Origin: an uncultured Alphaproteobacteria bacterium
GTDB lineage: Bacteria; Pseudomonadota; Alphaproteobacteria; UBA2966
DNA length: 64,000 bases
Assembly (NCBI GenBank): GCA_958295725.1
Contig: OY282368.1
Span: 2,378,001-2,442,000, forward strand
Reading direction: 5' to 3'
The notes under the pieces are model-generated. The model had not been told where the DNA came from. It worked only from the letters and a program-made list of their open reading frames with translations, and ran no database searches. Both the position numbers and the translations under genes were made by a program. How positions within the stretch are numbered: position 1 is the stretch's first letter; each line of letters opens with the position of its first letter. Positions 26,978 through 39,439 of the stretch are shown here, piece by piece.

Positions 26978-28106
26978 TTACCTCCGATCTTCTCCCGCGG
27001 ACGCCGCTTCGCCAAGCCTCGCCGCCAGCGCCGCAGCCATGAACTCGTCGAGACCGCCGTCGAGTACCGCGTTCGTGTTGCCGGTCTCGACGCCCGTCCT
27101 CATGTCCTTGACCATCTGGTAGGGCTGCAAGACGTAGGAACGGATCTGGCGGCCCCACCCGATCTCCGACTTGGCGTCGTGGACGGCCTGGCGTTCCGCC
27201 TCGCGCCGACGCAGCTCGAGCTCGTAGAGACGGGCCTTGAGCATCCCCATGGCGGCGGCGCGGTTCTTGTGTTGCGAACGGTCGTTCTGGCACTGCACGA
27301 CGATTCCGGTCGGCAGGTGCGTGATCCGCACGGCGCTGTCCGTGCGATTCACGTGCTGACCGCCGGCCCCCGAGGCCCGGTAGGTATCGGTCCGCAGATC
27401 CTTGTCCTCCACCTCGACGCTGATCTCCCGATCGATGACGGGGTAGGCGCCGACGCTCGCGAAACTGGTGTGGCGGCGGCGGCTCGCGTCGAACGGCGAT
27501 ATCCGGACAAGGCGGTGCACGCCGCTTTCCGTCTTGAGCCATCCGAACGCATTGTCGCCGGTGACCCGGACGGTGGCCGACTTGATTCCCGCCTCCTCTC
27601 CCGGGCTCTCCTCGATCCACTCGACGCCGTAGCGGCGCGCCTCCGCCCAGCGCGTATACATGCGCATGAGCATGTCGGCCCAGTCCTGCGACTCCGTCCC
27701 TCCGGCGCCGGCATGGACCTCGAGGAACGCGTCGTTGGCGTCCGCCTCCCCCGACAGCAGACTTTCGAGGCGCAACCGATCGGCCTTCCTCGCCAGCTCC
27801 GCGATCGACGACTCGGCGTCGGCGACGACGTCGGCATCGCCTTCCGCCTCGCCCAGCTCGATCAACGCGATACCGTCCGCGAGTTCGGTCTCGATGGCCC
27901 GGTAACCGGATATGGCGTCGTCAAGGCGGGTCCGCTCGCGCATGGCGACCCGGGCGCGCTCCGGATCGTTCCACAGCGCCGGGTTCTCGGCGAGCGCGTT
28001 CAGCTCCTCCAGGCGCCTTAACGAGGCGTCCCAGTCAAAGGCGCCTCCTCAGCAGTTCCATGGACTGCTCGATCTCACCGACCCGGATCTGGACTTCAGC
28101 GCGCAC
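26978..28106 (-). CDS. prfB: Peptide chain release factor RF2, with programmed +1 frameshift
   Basis: RF2 ends translation at UGA and UAA. The gene is in two frames. Codons 1-23 run from GTG at 28106 ([23 protein letters not shown]) to CTT at 28038-28040, followed by an in-frame UGA. A +1 shift skips T28037 and continues from GAC at 28036 to the stop at 26978, giving 375 residues. The peptidyl-hydrolysis motif GAGGQ is in [15 protein letters not shown], and the RF2 specificity tripeptide region is present. GTG at 28130 is an alternative start. The start MRAEV matches the usual RF2 N terminus. It leads the minus-strand run that ends with the transglutaminase gene. Confidence 0.95.
28034..28049 (-). 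promoter_or_regulatory. prfB autoregulatory frameshift site
   Basis: AGGAGG (28044-28049) lies three bases before CTT-TGA-C (28034-28040). The internal Shine-Dalgarno-like sequence and slow UGA decoding drive the +1 shift, so RF2 shortage raises RF2 synthesis. This is the standard bacterial RF2 arrangement. Confidence 0.95.
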
Positions 28107-28173
28107 GGGAGTCTCGTGGAAGCGGGACACGTTCGCGCCGGGATGGCGCGAGTCTGAAGCTACGCCGGCCCGG

Positions 28174-28824
28174 TCAGCGAGTCAACGAGTCGATACGGTC
28201 CAGGCCCAGAACCCGTTCGATGGCCGCGCACATCAAATGGCCGACCACGATGTGCATTTCCTGGATACGGGGGGTTTCGGAGCTCGGAACGACCAGCACC
28301 GGATCCGCCACGTCCTTCAACGCGCCACCGTCCCCACCCGTGAGTCCGGTCGCCGCGATGCCCATGTCTCGCGCCGCCGTCAGGGCGCGGAGGACGTTCG
28401 GGCTGTCGCCGGACGTGCTGATGCCGACGGCGACGTCGCCCGCCTTGCCCAGACCCAGCAACTGACGCTCGAACACGCGGTCGTAGCCGTAATCATTGGC
28501 AATGGCGGTGAGCGCCGACGTATCCGCGGTGAGCGCCATGGCCGGCACCGGCTCCCGGTCGAAATCGAAGCGCCCCACCAGTTCGGCCGCGATGTGCTGC
28601 GCATCCGCCGCGCTTCCGCCGTTGCCGAACAGGATGAGTTTGTGTCCGCCGGCGACAGCCTTCACGCATGTCTCGACCAGCCGGACGAACGGTTCCGCCA
28701 CCGCGTGTCGCGTGGCCTCCAGGAGTCGTCCATGTTCCTCGAAACCGGCAACCAGCAAAGCCTCGACATCCACCGGAACGCGCCGCGCATGCGCGGGCCC
28801 GTTCGACCATTCCCCGTCTTCCAT
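28174..28824 (-). CDS. gmhA: SIS-domain sedoheptulose-7-phosphate isomerase (GmhA-like)
   Basis: A single SIS-domain sugar isomerase, 216 residues from the ATG at 28824. Motifs are LILFGNGGSAADAQHIAAELVGRF, a substrate loop with ALTAIANDYGYDRVFERQL, and VGISTSGDSPNVLRAL. It should convert sedoheptulose 7-phosphate to heptose 7-phosphate for lipopolysaccharide core. Other SIS isomerases such as DiaA look similar, so the precise role is not settled. An in-frame ATG at 28929 would add a basic, low-complexity extension and is less likely. It is divergent from a WecA-like envelope gene. Confidence 0.82.
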   Translation of the reverse strand: MEDGEWSNGPAHARRVPVDVEALLVAGFEEHGRLLEATRHAVAEPFVRLVETCVKAVAGGHKLILFGNGGSAADAQHIAAELVGRFDFDREPVPAMALTADTSALTAIANDYGYDRVFERQLLGLGKAGDVAVGISTSGDSPNVLRALTAARDMGIAATGLTGGDGGALKDVADPVLVVPSSETPRIQEMHIVVGHLMCAAIERVLGLDRIDSLTR

Positions 28825-28980
28825 CAAGGCGTCATACCCCCAACGCGGGCGGAAAGACAAGCGCCGCGCCGGACGCGGCGCGAAGGCCCCGCTCCGTGAG
28901 TCCTTCCGACCGAAGTTGACATTCGCCATGTCGATGGTTATGCGGTCGGGCGTGCGGGCCAGGGGATCCGGGGCTTTCCG

Positions 28981-29991
28981 ATGTCGGTGTTTTACGTGTT
29001 CGCGGCGGCGTTCGCTCTGGCCGTCTGTCTGGCGGCCGACCGTATCGGCCGCTTGTTGGGGGTGGTGGATTCACCCGATGGCGTCCGCAAGGTCCACAAG
29101 AAGGACACGCCGCTGGTCGGCGGGGTCGCGACGGCCGTTCCGGTCGTCGGTCTGCTCGTATACGCCGCCGCGTCGAGCGGGTATGCGCCGCTGTACCTTG
29201 TTCTGGCGGCAGTCACCGGAGGCTCGCTGGCGTTGGGTTACGTGGACGATCGCAGCCACATCCGACCCTCGTGGCGGCTGCTGCTGATGGCGTCCTTGTG
29301 CGTCGCCGCCCTTTACGTGGCGCCTGCCCTTCGGATCGACGCCTTCGCCTTCAGCTTCATGAGCGTTCCGGTGTTCCTGCACGGTTGGGCGACGCTATTT
29401 ACCGCGATCTGCCTCATCGGGCTTCAGAACGCCGTCAACATGGCGGACGGCGAGAACGGGCTGGTGCCGGGGCTGACGCTGATCTGGCTCATGTGCCTGC
29501 TGGCCTACGCACCCGATCACTTGACGCCGATTCTGGCCGTTTCCGCGCTGTGCCTGCTGATCACGGCCCCCTTCAACTGGACGGGACGCCTGTTCCTGGG
29601 AGATGCCGGAGCCTATGCCCTCGGCATCATGATCGGCGCGATGACCATTTACGTCTACAACGTCGGCTTCACGGCCTTGTCCGCCGACGTCGTGGTCCTC
29701 TGGTTTCTGGTGCCGGTAGCGGATTGTCTCCGTCTCATGGCGACTCGCGCGCTGGCGGGCCGGTCGCCCTTCAGTTCCGACCGTAATCACCTTCACCATA
29801 TTCTGAACGACCTGATGCCCCGGGGCCGGGCGTTGACACTCTACTTCCTCCTCGTGGCCGTCCCCGCCGCGTTGGCCTATGCGTTCCCGGAAATGACGCT
29901 CCTGTGGGCCCTGTTTACGGCCGCCTGCTACTGCGTCCTCGTGTTCGTCGGCGCGCGTGGCGTGGCGCACCGCCGCCTCCGCGCCCTTTGA
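28981..29991 (+). CDS. WecA/MraY-family undecaprenyl-phosphate sugar-phosphate transferase
   Basis: A 336-residue polytopic membrane enzyme with about ten hydrophobic segments. It transfers a sugar-1-phosphate from a UDP-sugar to undecaprenyl phosphate, starting an O-antigen or related glycan. Diagnostic motifs are VHKKDTPLVGGVA, LGYVDDRSHI, the catalytic NAVNMADGENGL, FLGDAGAYALG and the C-terminal HLHHIL. It is closer to WecA than MraY by its length and SSDRNHLHH motif. The neighbouring gmhA-like gene supports an envelope role. Confidence 0.88.
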   Translation: MSVFYVFAAAFALAVCLAADRIGRLLGVVDSPDGVRKVHKKDTPLVGGVATAVPVVGLLVYAAASSGYAPLYLVLAAVTGGSLALGYVDDRSHIRPSWRLLLMASLCVAALYVAPALRIDAFAFSFMSVPVFLHGWATLFTAICLIGLQNAVNMADGENGLVPGLTLIWLMCLLAYAPDHLTPILAVSALCLLITAPFNWTGRLFLGDAGAYALGIMIGAMTIYVYNVGFTALSADVVVLWFLVPVADCLRLMATRALAGRSPFSSDRNHLHHILNDLMPRGRALTLYFLLVAVPAALAYAFPEMTLLWALFTAACYCVLVFVGARGVAHRRLRAL

Positions 29992-30155
29992 CCGGATATC
30001 GGCCGAGATTCCTCACACCTGGAGGAGTCCGCGCCGCCGGCTTCCGCCGCAGCCGCGCCATCCCGGGAAACGCGTGACCGAGGCGCCCTTGTCGCAAGGG
30101 CGTGCCGAACGGATTGCCCGTGGCTCCCGATACGCCTATCTTCGGGTTCGATCGC

Positions 30156-30230
30156 TGGGGCGTAGCCAAGCGGTAAGGCACCGGTTTTTGGTACCGGCAC
30201 GCGCAGGTTCGAATCCTGCCGCCCCAGCCA
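30156..30230 (+). tRNA. tRNA-Gln (anticodon TTG), CCA encoded
   Basis: The cloverleaf is complete. The acceptor stem is TGGGGCG paired with CGCCCCA, the D-arm is AGCCAAGCGGTAAGGC, and the anticodon stem CCGGT/ACCGG encloses the loop TTTTGGT with anticodon TTG at 30188-30190. The T-arm holds GGTTCGAATCC. The discriminator G is followed by encoded CCA (30228-30230). It lies between the WecA-like gene and the convergent sulfatase gene; the 29992-30155 stretch shows no other gene. Confidence 0.97.
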
Positions 30231-30240
30231 GCTCCGACCC

Positions 30241-31701
30241 TCAATCGAAATGCGGCGTCACGCCCGGCGGCACGGAGAAGCCGAGATCGCCACGGGCGAT
30301 GACCGCCTCTCGGCCACCGTTCGCCTCCAGTTGCTCCGCCTGCCGCTTCTTCGCCCGGGCGTCCACCTCCTCCGGATCGCAGATGGACCGGAGCCTGGCC
30401 TCGCACGCGGCGATCACCCCGGCGCAGGCCGGATCGCCGGCGAGGTCGGTCAACTCCTCCGGATCCGCCTCGAGATCGAAGAGCTGCGGCTCGTACTTCA
30501 CGTAGTAGACGAATTTGTACTTCCCGTCGCGGATCATGAACGCGCCGGTCGTCGAACCCATGGCGTGATACTCCGACAGGATCGTGCGCTCCGGCGTCGC
30601 CCCGTTCGCCAGGTCGAACAGCGAAACGCCGGGATGTTCCTCGTCGTACATCTCCTCGCCGGTCTCGCCGACGCAGTCCATGATGAAGGGATAGACGTCG
30701 ACGTGCGTCGTCGGCGTCTCCCGGACCGTACCCGGGGGAATGCCATCGCCCGCGACGATCAGCGGCACGGCCGCCGACTCCTCGTACATCGTCGACTTGC
30801 CCCACAGCCCCCGCGCGCCGAGGTTGTCGCCGTGGTCGGACGTGTACATGACACGCGTCTTGTCGGCGAGGCCGCAGACTTCCAGGGTCCGCACGATCTT
30901 GCCGATCTGTTCGTCGACGAAGGCGCAGAGTCCGAAATAGCCGGCCCGGGCCCTGCGCACCAGATCGTCATCCGTGAAGTGATCGTCGTAGCACGAGGAT
31001 TCGGCATAGTCCCGGACGTAGGGATGGTCCGGTCGCTCGTCCTCCGCATAGAGTTTCGGCCACGGCAGATCGGGGTTTCCGTAGTACTCGTAGAAGTACT
31101 CCGGCGGAGCGGTGAGCGGGAAGTGCGGGCTCGCGATGGAGACGAACAACACCCAGGGCTTGTCCGTGTGCCGGGGCGCCTCTTCCTGGAGCCATATCTG
31201 CGCGCGCGCGGCGGTGTCCCGATCGTAGCGGGTATAGCTGGACTCTCCCGGCCCCGCCATGCCGGCGACCTTGTAAGCCCCCTTGCGCCTGGGCAGGTCC
31301 TCCCGGATCAGGCCCATGGTGTCCCCTTTGCCCTCGATGACGTGCATGGGGATGATCTCCCGGTGGAAGCCGTTGTCGTCTTCCGTCGATCGGAAGTGCA
31401 GCTTGCCGATCGAATCGACCCGGTGTCCCCGCTCGCGGAGGCGGTGATGCCAACTCGGAACGGAACCCTCGTAAGGGTCGGCGTTGTCCCAATAGCCGAT
31501 CTGATGGATGTACTTGCCCACGGCGAAGGAGGCCCTTGCCGGAATGCAGATCGGCGAACAGGTGTAGGCGTTGGTGAACATGGTCCCCCGGGACGCCAGC
31601 GCGTCCATGTGAGGGGTCCGGACCATGTCGTGCCCGTAGCACCCGGCGAGCGCCTTCTGGTGCTCGTCCGAAAACAGGATGAGGAGGTTCTGCGGCTCCA
31701 T
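30241..31701 (-). CDS. Cys-type sulfatase (choline-sulfatase-like)
   Basis: A 486-residue alkaline-phosphatase-fold sulfatase. Metal-binding Asp is in LLILFSDEHQ. The formylglycine signature is CSPICIPARASF, with Cys52 in C-x-P-x-R, and YTSDHGDNLGARGLWGKSTMYEES gives the second metal-site motif. Activity requires conversion of Cys52 to formylglycine by a maturase not seen in this window. There is no signal peptide, so it should be cytoplasmic, as in choline sulfatases. The substrate is unknown. It ends 11 bp from tRNA-Gln and is divergent from an epimerase gene. Confidence 0.87.
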   Translation of the reverse strand: MEPQNLLILFSDEHQKALAGCYGHDMVRTPHMDALASRGTMFTNAYTCSPICIPARASFAVGKYIHQIGYWDNADPYEGSVPSWHHRLRERGHRVDSIGKLHFRSTEDDNGFHREIIPMHVIEGKGDTMGLIREDLPRRKGAYKVAGMAGPGESSYTRYDRDTAARAQIWLQEEAPRHTDKPWVLFVSIASPHFPLTAPPEYFYEYYGNPDLPWPKLYAEDERPDHPYVRDYAESSCYDDHFTDDDLVRRARAGYFGLCAFVDEQIGKIVRTLEVCGLADKTRVMYTSDHGDNLGARGLWGKSTMYEESAAVPLIVAGDGIPPGTVRETPTTHVDVYPFIMDCVGETGEEMYDEEHPGVSLFDLANGATPERTILSEYHAMGSTTGAFMIRDGKYKFVYYVKYEPQLFDLEADPEELTDLAGDPACAGVIAACEARLRSICDPEEVDARAKKRQAEQLEANGGREAVIARGDLGFSVPPGVTPHFD

Positions 31702-31852
31702 CGGATCCTCGCTGTTCGACGCTCTCGGGGCGTGGGTATATCATATCCCCCGATCGCGGGCGGACGGCGACCGGGGGGGCTTTCGCGCCGGCCTCGCCTG
31801 AACGGCCGGTCTCCGTCCGCGTTCATGGAAAAATGTCGAGAGGAGGGTCGAG

Positions 31853-32734
31853 ATGGCGAAACGAGTCGTCGTCACCGGAGCGAGCGGAAAGGTCGGACGC
31901 CCCACGGTGTACGAGCTGCTGGAGCACGGCCACGACGTGCTGGCGGTCGACAAGGCTCCATTTCCCGACCCGAAAGTCCCGTCGACCGTCGTCGATCTGG
32001 ACGATTTCGGCGCCACCTGGGATTTGATGAACGGCGTACTCCGCCGGATGGAGAGCGGGCCCGACGCGGTGGTCCACATGGCGGCGGGGCTGCCGGGCAA
32101 GCAGACCAACGCCCATACGTTCCACACGAACATCCTCGCCAAGTACAACGTCTTCGAGGCGTGCGCCCGCGCGGGTATCAGGCGCGTCGTCTGGGCGTCG
32201 AGCGAAACCGTCCTTGGACAGCCGTTCGACCGGGCGCCGCCCCCTTATGCGCCGCTGGACGAGATTCCGCCGCCGCGCACCGAGGCGTTCTTCGCCGGCT
32301 ACGCGCTTTCCAAGCTCCTCGGAGAGGCCATGGCCCGCCAGTTCGCGGAGTGGCATCCCGACATGACGTTCGTCGGCCTGAGAATCGCCAACGTGCGCGA
32401 CGCGGAGGCGGGGGAATACGAGGAGTTCAAGGAGTGGCACAAGGATCTCCTGGCCCGGAAATGGAACCTGTGGGGTTACGTCGACAGCCGCGATGTCGCG
32501 CAGGCCTGCCGTCTCGGTCTCGAGGCCGACGTGACCGGGGCCGACGTTTTCATCGTCGCCGCCGCGGAGACGGTCATGACGACGCCCAACAACGAGCTGA
32601 TGAAGACGGCGTTCCCCGATGTCGATCTCAAGGAGGGCACGGGCGATTTTCAGACGCTGCTGTGCATCGACAAGGCGCGCCGCGTGCTCGGCTACGAGCC
32701 CGGGCACAAGTGGCGCGATCACATAGACGCCTGA
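31853..32734 (+). CDS. NAD-dependent epimerase/dehydratase family protein
   Basis: A 293-residue extended short-chain dehydrogenase. It has the nucleotide-binding TGASGKVG at residues 8-15, a Ser in WASSETVLG and the catalytic YALSK, followed by [26 protein letters not shown]. The layout and short C-terminal domain resemble uronate dehydrogenases and related sugar-acid enzymes; the substrate cannot be assigned. A strong GAGAGGAGGG site precedes the ATG. It is divergent from the sulfatase gene. Confidence 0.82.
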   Translation: MAKRVVVTGASGKVGRPTVYELLEHGHDVLAVDKAPFPDPKVPSTVVDLDDFGATWDLMNGVLRRMESGPDAVVHMAAGLPGKQTNAHTFHTNILAKYNVFEACARAGIRRVVWASSETVLGQPFDRAPPPYAPLDEIPPPRTEAFFAGYALSKLLGEAMARQFAEWHPDMTFVGLRIANVRDAEAGEYEEFKEWHKDLLARKWNLWGYVDSRDVAQACRLGLEADVTGADVFIVAAAETVMTTPNNELMKTAFPDVDLKEGTGDFQTLLCIDKARRVLGYEPGHKWRDHIDA

Positions 32735-32976
32735 GCGCTCGCCCGGAGGCCGCGACGCCGCCGGCGGCGGCGAAACGCGCTTCCTCGCCGTCACGCATAA
32801 CCCCATCGGCATGGCGCGGATGGACCGGCCGTTTGGCGTGACCGTGGCCGGGCGTGGCGCGAGCCAACCGGTGTCCGTCGATCTCGTCCGGGCGCAGGAT
32901 CCGAGAGCGGCCGCCCGAGTCGCCGGTTCTCCGTTTATTTCGTATTTTCAACACCTTGGACATGCCCTGGCCATGC

Positions 32977-33005
32977 TTGACAGGCTCCGGCCCGCTCCCT
33001 ATTGT
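32977..33005 (+). promoter_or_regulatory. Promoter of the ATP synthase Fo operon
   Basis: A consensus TTGACA (32977-32982), a 17-bp spacer and TATTGT (33000-33005) lie 64 bp before the atpI start. Apart from this promoter the 32735-33068 gap shows no gene. Confidence 0.75.
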
Positions 33006-33068
33006 TCGCTCGGCTTTTGCGTGATTCCGGCATGGCGGTTGGACGCGGGACGGGACGGGAACCGGCGC

Positions 33069-33401
33069 ATGGGCGATTCGCCCGGACGCGAGGAAGGCGA
33101 AATCTCGTCCCTCGACGATCTCGACAGCCGGCTGAAACGGGCGCGCGGTGCCCCGTCCGCGGATCCGGGCCCGGCGATGCCGCGAAGCGGACTGGCCATG
33201 GCCCTCAGGCTGGCGGCGGAGATGGTCTCGGCCCTGATCGTCGGAGGCGCCATCGGATGGTTTCTCGATCGTTGGCTCGACACCGGACCATGGTTGTTGC
33301 TGCTCTTTCTCCTGCTGGGAGCCGTCGCGGGCACGTTGAACGCCTACCGCGCCGCCATGAGAATATCCGCCGAAGACGAAGCGCGTTCGTCCGGCGATTG
33401 A
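33069..33401 (+). CDS. atpI: AtpI-family protein, Fo operon
   Basis: A 110-residue protein with a charged N terminus and two membrane segments (about residues 48-66 and 75-93). It carries the AtpI signature [26 protein letters not shown] and helps assemble the c-ring. ATG at 33069 is preferred over longer frames because the protein then has family length. It is first in the atpI-B-E-F'-F operon, typical of alphaproteobacteria, where F1 genes are elsewhere. Confidence 0.88.
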   Translation: MGDSPGREEGEISSLDDLDSRLKRARGAPSADPGPAMPRSGLAMALRLAAEMVSALIVGGAIGWFLDRWLDTGPWLLLLFLLLGAVAGTLNAYRAAMRISAEDEARSSGD

Positions 33402-33441
33402 GATCCCGCCGTCTCCGAGCGGTGGCCCACGGGCGACGGTC

Positions 33442-34173
33442 GTGAAAGGGCACAGTCCCCTGGAACAGTTCGAGATCGTCCGGCTCGTGGACATCCCGAT
33501 CGGCGGCGTGGACGCCTCGTTCACGAACTCGTCCCTGATGATGGTCTTCGTCCTGGTGCTCGCCACCGTGTGGTTCAGCGTCGGCATGAGCAGGCGCGCG
33601 ATAGTCCCCGGGCGCTGGCAGTCGGTCGTCGAGCTGACCTACGAATTCGTCGCCGACATGCTGCGCGAGAACGTGGGCAACGAAGGACGACGCTACTTCC
33701 CGTTCGTTTTCACGCTGTTCGTCTTCATCCTGTCGTGCAACCTGCTCGGTCTGCTTCCCTACAGCTTCACCGTCACCAGCCACATCGCGGTGACCTTCGC
33801 GCTCGCCGCGGTCGTGTTCGTCGGCGTCACGGTCATCGCGCTCTTCCGCCACGGCTTCAGGTTCTTCACGTTCTTCGTGCCGCCCGGACTTCCCGCGGTC
33901 CTCGCGCCGCTGCTCGTCCCGATCGAGGTGATCTCCTATCTGGCGCGGCCCGTGACCCTGTCCCTGCGGCTGTTCGCCAACATGATGGCCGGACACACCA
34001 TGCTGAAGGTCTTCGGCGGCTTCGTCGTGGCCCTGGGGCTTTTCGGCTTCGCGCCTTTCGTCTTCATCGTCGCGATCTACGCGCTCGAACTGATCGTCGC
34101 GGTGTTGCAGGCTTACGTATTCACGGTGCTGACGTGCCTCTACCTGAACGACGCGATCCACCTCCAGCATTGA
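33442..34173 (+). CDS. atpB: ATP synthase Fo subunit a
   Basis: Subunit a forms the proton half-channels at the edge of the c-ring. The 243-residue protein has about six membrane helices, the essential Arg in the SLRLFANMMAGH segment and a conserved C-terminal ALELIVAVLQAYVFTVLTCLYLNDAI helix. Translation starts at GTG 33442. The start MKGHSPLEQFEI matches alphaproteobacterial AtpB. Confidence 0.96.
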   Translation: MKGHSPLEQFEIVRLVDIPIGGVDASFTNSSLMMVFVLVLATVWFSVGMSRRAIVPGRWQSVVELTYEFVADMLRENVGNEGRRYFPFVFTLFVFILSCNLLGLLPYSFTVTSHIAVTFALAAVVFVGVTVIALFRHGFRFFTFFVPPGLPAVLAPLLVPIEVISYLARPVTLSLRLFANMMAGHTMLKVFGGFVVALGLFGFAPFVFIVAIYALELIVAVLQAYVFTVLTCLYLNDAIHLQH

Positions 34174-34230
34174 GGCCGCGCGCCACCCCGAAACCGCGAC
34201 ACACCAGTCGGCAACAAGAGGACCCAAGAA

Positions 34231-34455
34231 ATGGATATCGAAGCAGCCAAGCAAATCGGCGCCGGTCTCGCCACCATCGGACTCGCCGGCGTCGGTGTGG
34301 GTATCGGCAACATCTTCGCGAGCTACGTCGCCGCGGGCATCCGCAACCCGGCCGCCGCGCCGCGGATGTTCGGTCAGGTGCTTCTCGGTTTCGCGCTGGT
34401 CGAGGCGGTGGCCCTGTACGCGCTGGTCATCGCGTTCCTCATCCTGTTCGGCTAG
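34231..34455 (+). CDS. atpE: ATP synthase Fo subunit c
   Basis: A 74-residue hairpin of two membrane helices forming the rotor ring. The helix-helix loop is [13 protein letters not shown] and the proton-carrying carboxylate is Glu58 in [13 protein letters not shown]. There is a GAGG ribosome site eight bases before the ATG. No sodium-type ligand set is visible, so proton coupling is expected. Confidence 0.97.
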   Translation: MDIEAAKQIGAGLATIGLAGVGVGIGNIFASYVAAGIRNPAAAPRMFGQVLLGFALVEAVALYALVIAFLILFG

Positions 34456-34490
34456 GCCGGACCGGGACACCCCGCCGCCGGGACGCCCTC

Positions 34491-34982
34491 GTGCCGCAAC
34501 TCGCGACCGCCGATTTCGCACCCCAGCTGATCTGGCTGGCGATCACCTTCGTCGCGCTCTATCTCGTGATGTGGCGCGTCGTGCTGCCGCGGATCGTGGA
34601 CGTTCTCGAGGAACGGCAGCGTCGGATCCACGACGATCTGACGGCGGCGGAAGGCCTCGGGCGCGAGGCCGCCAAGGCCGACGCCGCCTACGAGGCGGCG
34701 CGGGCGGACGCGCGGGAGAACGCGCGGAGGATGGCGTCCGAAACGCGGGACGCCATCAAGAAACGGGCGGCCGACGGGGAGGCCGAGCTCGACGCGACGT
34801 TCGCCCGCGAGAACGCGGAGTCGGACGCGCGCATCCGCGCCGCGCGGGAGGAAGCGCGGGAGCACGTCCGGATCATCGCCATCGACGCCGCCCGCGCCAT
34901 CGCCCGGAGACTGATCGGCGCGGATGTCGACGACGCGGCCGCCGCCGCCGCCGTCGATGCCGCGTCGGCGGGAGACCGCTAG
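34491..34982 (+). CDS. ATP synthase Fo subunit b'
   Basis: A 163-residue peripheral-stalk subunit with one N-terminal membrane helix (residues 9-30) and a long coiled coil. It is the b' form because a separate b gene follows directly; this pairing is typical of alphaproteobacteria and phototrophs. The start is GTG at 34491 (MPQLATADFAPQLIWL). The stop TAG is immediately followed by the atpF ATG. Confidence 0.92.
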   Translation: MPQLATADFAPQLIWLAITFVALYLVMWRVVLPRIVDVLEERQRRIHDDLTAAEGLGREAAKADAAYEAARADARENARRMASETRDAIKKRAADGEAELDATFARENAESDARIRAAREEAREHVRIIAIDAARAIARRLIGADVDDAAAAAAVDAASAGDR

Positions 34983-35462
34983 ATGTTCGATGCCTCGTTC
35001 TGGGTCGCCGCCGCCTTCGTGGTTTTCGTCGGCGTCCTCGTGCGCCTCGCCTACAGGAGGGTCGCCGAGGCGCTCGACGCGCGCGCCGCGCGGATACGGA
35101 GCGAAATCGAAGAGGCCAAGAACCTTCGCGAGGAAGCCCAGCAGTTTCTGGCCAACTGCCAGCGCAAGCACCGCGACGCCGTCAAGGAGGCCGAGGAGAT
35201 CGTCGCGCAGGCCAGGACCGACGCGGAACGGATGGTGGAACAGGCGGCCGCCGATCTCGAGGTGGAGGTCAGGCGCCGCACCGAGCTGGCGCGCGCCAAG
35301 ATCGCCCGGGCAGAGGCCCAGGTGATCGAGGACATCCGCGACACGGCCGTCGATATCGCCGTCGGGGCGGCTGGCCGGCTCGTGCGGGAGCGCCTTGGCG
35401 AAGAACGGGCCCACGGGATCGTCGACGACGCGATCTCGGAACTCGGCCGCGGGGTCCACTGA
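34983..35462 (+). CDS. atpF: ATP synthase Fo subunit b
   Basis: A 159-residue peripheral-stalk subunit with a single N-terminal membrane helix (residues 5-22) and a charged coiled coil. Its ATG abuts the b' stop codon, so translation is coupled. It ends the operon; delta, alpha and the other F1 genes are not in this window. It is convergent with gcvP, 60 bp away. Confidence 0.94.
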   Translation: MFDASFWVAAAFVVFVGVLVRLAYRRVAEALDARAARIRSEIEEAKNLREEAQQFLANCQRKHRDAVKEAEEIVAQARTDAERMVEQAAADLEVEVRRRTELARAKIARAEAQVIEDIRDTAVDIAVGAAGRLVRERLGEERAHGIVDDAISELGRGVH

Positions 35463-35522
35463 AGGAACCCCCGGCCGCGGGAAGCGCGCCTCTCCCAAGC
35501 GCCTCCCCGCCCGATGGGCGCT

Positions 35523-38420
<2,898 letters not shown>

Positions 38421-38461
38421 TTTCCTTCTCCCTCGTCGGCGAACGCGCGTCGCGGCCTGGA

Positions 38462-38839
38462 TCAGACCGGGTCCTCCACGAACGCGGCGTATTCCTCCGC
38501 GTCCATGAGCCCGTCGAGCTCGCCGGGATCGCTCATCCTGATCTTCACGAACCAGCCGCTTCCCTCCGCGTCCCGGTTGACTTGCGCCGGGTCGTCGCCG
38601 AGGGTCTCGTTGACCTCGACGATCTCGCCGCTCACGGGGGCGTACACCTCGCTGGCGGCCTTGACCGATTCCACGACCGCCGCCTCCGCGCCCTTCGAGA
38701 CCGACTCGCCGACTCCGGGAAGGTCGACGTAGACGACATCGCCGAGTCGCTCCTGCGCGTAGTCGCTCACTCCGACGGTGACCACCTCTCCTTCGAGGCG
38801 GATCCATTCGTGATCCTTGGTGTACCTGAGATCGCTCAT
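38462..38839 (-). CDS. gcvH: Glycine cleavage system H protein
   Basis: The lipoyl carrier of the glycine cleavage complex, 125 residues. The lipoylated Lys60 is in [29 protein letters not shown] precedes the ATG at 38839. A longer in-frame reading to 39118 runs through the riboswitch and is rejected. The gene is first in the gcvHP operon. Confidence 0.96.
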   Translation of the reverse strand: MSDLRYTKDHEWIRLEGEVVTVGVSDYAQERLGDVVYVDLPGVGESVSKGAEAAVVESVKAASEVYAPVSGEIVEVNETLGDDPAQVNRDAEGSGWFVKIRMSDPGELDGLMDAEEYAAFVEDPV

Positions 38840-38960
38840 CGTCCGTTTCTCCTGTATCCGCGGCGTGTCGAATCGTCGACGACCGGAACCCGCGCGGCGA
38901 AACCGCCCGGCCACCGGCCGCGTATGCGTTGACGTTCGGGAGAGGATTCTCTCATGGCGA

Positions 38961-39203
38961 CCCGCGACAGAGCTTTCCGCCGCCTCGGCGGAACCTGCCC
39001 CCTCTGTCGCTGGACCTGAGAGATTGACCGGCGCGTATGGGCCACGGACCCGGCCGGCTTTCCCCTTCGGTGGGAACCGCGCCGGTATCCGGCCCGATCC
39101 CGCTTTCCAGAGCGCCATCCCCCCGCGGTCCTTTTGCCTGAGAGTTTCCGGGGCGGTTGCTCCTTCGGCGCCGGTTCCCGGGGAACCGGCCTCTCCCGCG
39201 GGG
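38961..39203 (-). promoter_or_regulatory. Tandem glycine riboswitch upstream of gcvHP
   Basis: Two glycine aptamers lie in series on the minus strand. The first (about 39121-39203) contains GCGGGAGAG, CCGAAGGAGCAA and AAACTCTCAGGCAAAAGGAC. The second (about 38994-39110) has CCGAAGGGGAAA and AATCTCTCAGGTCCAGCGAC followed by AGAGGGGGCA. GCGACAGAG (39002-39010) can also pair with CTCTGTCGC (38964-38972) around a perfect hairpin (38975-38992), a plausible expression platform. Glycine is expected to turn on gcvHP. The stretch 39204-39439 shows no gene. Confidence 0.93.
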
Positions 39204-39439
39204 ATCGTCTGGCTATAGGCGCGATGATAGGGGGCGGGCGGCCCCTGTCAACCGCGCGGCCTTCGGCGCCGGGTCCTCGATTCCCGTCGGCAGGAACAGT
39301 CCGAGCCCGTATCCGATGCCCGCGCCGACCGTTCCGGCCGCGGTCCGACGATCTCCCTGAACCAGGGAACGACCGTCTCGTCGTCGCGCCGCGCGTCCGT
39401 TACGATGGCTCGCCCTCCTGGCGCGGACCGCGAAGGAGT

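Noticed and set aside
24747..27122. Plus-strand frame of 791 codons opposite the ATP-grasp and amidohydrolase genes
   Set aside because: It is a shadow caused by high GC at third positions; the minus-strand genes have conserved motifs and coupled starts.
30156..31701. Genomic island boundary at tRNA-Gln
   Set aside because: No integrase, no repeated tRNA 3' end and no composition change is visible next to the tRNA.
38462..39118. Longer GcvH starting at 39118
   Set aside because: The extension reads through the glycine riboswitch. GcvH of 125 residues from 38839 with a ribosome site is standard.
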